This document shows, piece after piece, positions 6,328 to 7,835 of a stretch of 7,835 nucleotides of DNA. The position numbers and the translations under genes were made by a program. The DNA is from an uncultured Candidatus Competibacteraceae bacterium (lineage in GTDB: Bacteria > Pseudomonadota > Gammaproteobacteria > Competibacterales > Competibacteraceae), in the NCBI GenBank assembly GCA_937960715.1, contig CALGOO010000161.1:1-7835 (forward strand). Direction: 5' to 3'. Positions within the stretch are counted from its first letter, which is position 1, and every line of letters begins with the position of its first letter. A model generated the notes under the pieces. It was not told where the DNA came from and did not search any database. It saw only the letters and a program-made list of their open reading frames with translations.

Positions 6328-7518
6328 TTGGACTGGGAGACGCTGTATTGCCCGAATCTTGGCTGTGAGTATTATGGAAAACCTTTCAAAATCGGGCGGT
6401 TGGATCGCAACGGCAGTAGTCGAGGCGAACCGCAAGCCCGCTGTCAGGCCTGTGGAAGTAGCGTGACCTTGAACTACGGTACGGCCTACTACGGCTTGGG
6501 GTCGGATGCGGTGGAATTCGAGATCGCCCTGCGCGCGCTGGCCGAGGGGAATTCGCTGCGGGCGACGGCGCGGATGGTCGAGGCGGATAAAGATCAGATC
6601 GGTGCTTGGCTGGATCGAGCGGCGCGCCAATGCCGGGCGGTGATGCTGTTCCTGTGGCAGGATCTGCCGGCGACGGAGTGCCAACTGGATGAATTGTGGA
6701 GTTTTATCCATACCAAACAGGAAAACTTGCCCGGCGCCAAGGACTACGTCGAGACGTATGGAGACGCCTGGGTGTGGTTGGCGTTTGCCCCGGTCTGGCG
6801 CCTGGTGTTGGGCTTCGTGATCGGCAAACACGATCAAACCAGCGCGGACCGCTTGCTCGAGCAGGTCGCGTGGGTGACCGATGACACCGTACCCTTTTTC
6901 ACCAGCGATCAATGGCCTGCTTACACCCAAGCGTTGTTGAAGGTCTATGGGGAATGGTACTGTCCAGCGCGGCGCGGGACGCGCGGTCCCCATCCCCAAC
7001 CTCGACGCCGACCGCGTGCCGACTTGCTGTATGCCCAAGTGATCAAGCAACGAACGGGGGGACGGATCACGGCAGTTTATACCGACGTCGTCTTTGGGGA
7101 TCGAGCGGCCGTCACGGCGCGACTGGCCCAGTCGCCGGTGAGTCAGCGGATTAACACCCGTTTTGTGGAACGGGATAACTTGACCCAGCGACAACAGAAT
7201 CGTCGTCTGACCCGCCGCACCAACGGCTTCTCCAAGGATTTGACTTGGTTTGAAAAACAGTTGTGGCTGTCCTTGGCTTACTACCATTTGGTATTACCTC
7301 ATGCCAGAACGCCGTTGTCGGTGCCCGAACCGACCCATGGCACCGGTTCACTCCGTCGTTGGCGTCCCGTCACGCCCGCGATGGCCGCTGGCATCACGGA
7401 TCATGTTTGGACAACCCGCGAACTGTTGTCTTACCGGGTCTCGCCCCTTCAATCGCAAAAGCGACCTGTTCCAGAAAAATTGTTCCCCAGTTGGCCCGAG
7501 GTTCATCACGGAAGTTAA
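6328..7518 (+). CDS. IS1-family transposase, single-ORF form
   Basis: A 396-residue DDE transposase that cuts and joins the ends of its own element. The N-terminus holds a zinc-ribbon-like DNA-binding region: C8-x4-C13 and C39-x2-C42. A helix-turn-helix-like stretch follows (A72-E-G-N-S-L-R-A-T-A-R-M-V). The catalytic core has D121 (Q-L-D-E-L-W-S-F), D194 (F-T-S-D-Q-W-P) and E281 (F-V-E-R-D-N-L-T-Q), with the basic helix after the Glu (N-R-R-L-T-R-R-T-N-G-F-S-K) that typifies IS1 members. All key residues are present. The TTG at 6328 is chosen because GAGGA lies seven bases before it and no ATG or GTG is in frame nearby. The frame is open back to 6277, so a longer form from a rare start is possible. 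Expression is probably limited by the upstream hairpin. Confidence 0.92.
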   Translation: MDWETLYCPNLGCEYYGKPFKIGRLDRNGSSRGEPQARCQACGSSVTLNYGTAYYGLGSDAVEFEIALRALAEGNSLRATARMVEADKDQIGAWLDRAARQCRAVMLFLWQDLPATECQLDELWSFIHTKQENLPGAKDYVETYGDAWVWLAFAPVWRLVLGFVIGKHDQTSADRLLEQVAWVTDDTVPFFTSDQWPAYTQALLKVYGEWYCPARRGTRGPHPQPRRRPRADLLYAQVIKQRTGGRITAVYTDVVFGDRAAVTARLAQSPVSQRINTRFVERDNLTQRQQNRRLTRRTNGFSKDLTWFEKQLWLSLAYYHLVLPHARTPLSVPEPTHGTGSLRRWRPVTPAMAAGITDHVWTTRELLSYRVSPLQSQKRPVPEKLFPSWPEVHHGS

Positions 7519-7529
7519 GGGACACTACC
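7505..7529. repeat. Right terminal inverted repeat of the IS
   Basis: Ends AAGTTAAGGGACACTACC. It contains the transposase TAA (7516-7518) on the + strand and, on the - strand, the TAG (7527-7525) that now ends the interrupted HNH-like gene. Confidence 0.93.
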
Positions 7530-7830
7530 GTTTCTTACAGGTTAACCACATATTTGCGAGTACCAGCTTTGATCTGCTATCTATCACCATTTCACCTCGA
7601 TTTCTCCAATCATTATGAGTTGCACAAATTGGCACGATCCACCATAGACGATCCCGTCTACCATCTGTTGATATCACATGTCCACCACGATTTGCTAAAC
7701 GACTGCAACCAAGAACTGCGCAGGTTATCCGTTTTCCTCCGGTAAAATTATTCCAGTGTTCTGTCCATGAATTACAAGGACTATAATGGACCCCAAATTT
7801 CGGACAGGCAAATAAGGTGGTACTCTGCAA
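7525..7830 (-). CDS. Small HNH-like Cys/His protein, 3' end altered by the IS
   Basis: A roughly 100-residue protein resembling short HNH-like hypothetical proteins with a Cys/His metal site. Visible elements are W22-T-E-H-W, C37-x4-C42 (C-A-V-L-G-C), G50-H51-V, then W64-W-I-V-P-I-C69-A-T-H72-N73, and a closing L-V-L-A-N segment. The G-H-V, C-x2-H-N spacing suggests a treble-clef zinc or HNH nuclease fold; nuclease activity is inferred, not shown. The only in-frame start in the window is TTG at 7830 without a visible ribosome site, five bases from the edge, so the true start may lie outside. The IS replaced the last 13 codons with one Arg and a TAG from its terminal repeat. The Cys/His core is intact, so the protein may still work. 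Codons are AT-rich compared with the left half. It originally overlapped the 121-residue gene. Confidence 0.65.
   Translation of the reverse strand: MQSTTLFACPKFGVHYSPCNSWTEHWNNFTGGKRITCAVLGCSRLANRGGHVISTDGRRDRLWWIVPICATHNDWRNRGEMVIDSRSKLVLANMWLTCKKR
7530..7537. repeat. Right copy of 8-bp target site duplication
   Basis: GTTTCTTA directly follows the right terminal repeat and is identical to 6225-6232. On the - strand it supplies the Lys-Lys codons at the end of the HNH-like gene. Confidence 0.92.
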
Positions 7831-7835
7831 CGTAA

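Larger units (their letters stand above)
6233..7529 (+). mobile_element. Complete IS1-family insertion sequence, 1297 bp
   Basis: The element is bounded by inverted repeats of 25 bp that differ at one position and by an exact 8-bp target duplication, so both ends are certain. It carries one uninterrupted transposase gene of the long single-ORF IS1 type rather than the frameshifted InsA/InsB pair of classical IS1. A perfect 18-bp hairpin precedes the gene. The transposase TAA (7516-7518) lies inside the right terminal repeat. Intact ends, intact ORF and identical duplications point to a recent, probably still mobile insertion. It landed in the last codons of the HNH-like gene, between that gene and its downstream partner. 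Confidence 0.93.

Noticed and set aside
6184..7287. A 367-codon - strand frame opposite the transposase
   Set aside because: Antisense to a gene with a complete DDE core. Its last codons are the original tail of the HNH-like gene, read by chance across the left IS junction.
1..7835. CRISPR arrays, tRNA or rRNA genes, riboswitches
   Set aside because: No regularly spaced repeats, cloverleaf-like structures or rRNA-like stretches were seen on either strand.

Overview
The window comes from a GC-rich bacterium that uses ordinary Shine-Dalgarno sites (AGGAGG, GGGAG and AGAGGA all occur). Most genes prefer G or C at the third codon position. The gene types fit a proteobacterium, perhaps a gammaproteobacterium, but nothing here fixes the taxon.

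Positions 1-4932 hold a compact, GC-rich block of genes read leftward (- strand). In order of transcription they are: a VIT plus von Willebrand A (VWA) domain protein (4932-2542); a SAM-dependent methyltransferase starting 3 bp later (2538-1843); after about 126 bp, a polytopic transporter of the MFS/BT1 type (1716-121); a 26-residue single-helix membrane peptide too short for usual gene callers (104-24); and the first codons of another probable gene running off the left edge.

Positions 4933-5705 are GC-rich but decayed. A rightward gene with a good ribosome site and a signal peptide (5016-5343) is out of frame at a run of nine C, and codon bias suggests a second frame change near 5280. Facing it on the - strand is the coding-like 3' part of an unrecognised gene (5702-5394), which lacks a proper start.

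From about 5705 to the right edge, apart from the insertion sequence, base composition drops sharply to AT-rich DNA, which suggests an acquired island. Read leftward it carries a small Cys/His HNH-like protein (7830-7525), a 121-residue protein with a Pro-rich linker and a C-terminal PAAR-like repeat signature (6203-5838), and a 22-codon ORF (5771-5703) that may be the start of a third gene cut off at the island edge.

An IS1-family element of 1297 bp (6233-7529) sits between the first two island genes. It has 25-bp terminal repeats matching at 24 of 25 positions and an exact 8-bp target duplication, GTTTCTTA. Removing it in silico shows that the HNH-like gene originally ran 13 codons further and overlapped the start of the 121-residue gene by 20 bp, so the two were probably translationally coupled. 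Inside the element, a perfect 18-bp inverted repeat just before the transposase start buries its ribosome binding site, a likely guard against expression from read-through transcripts.
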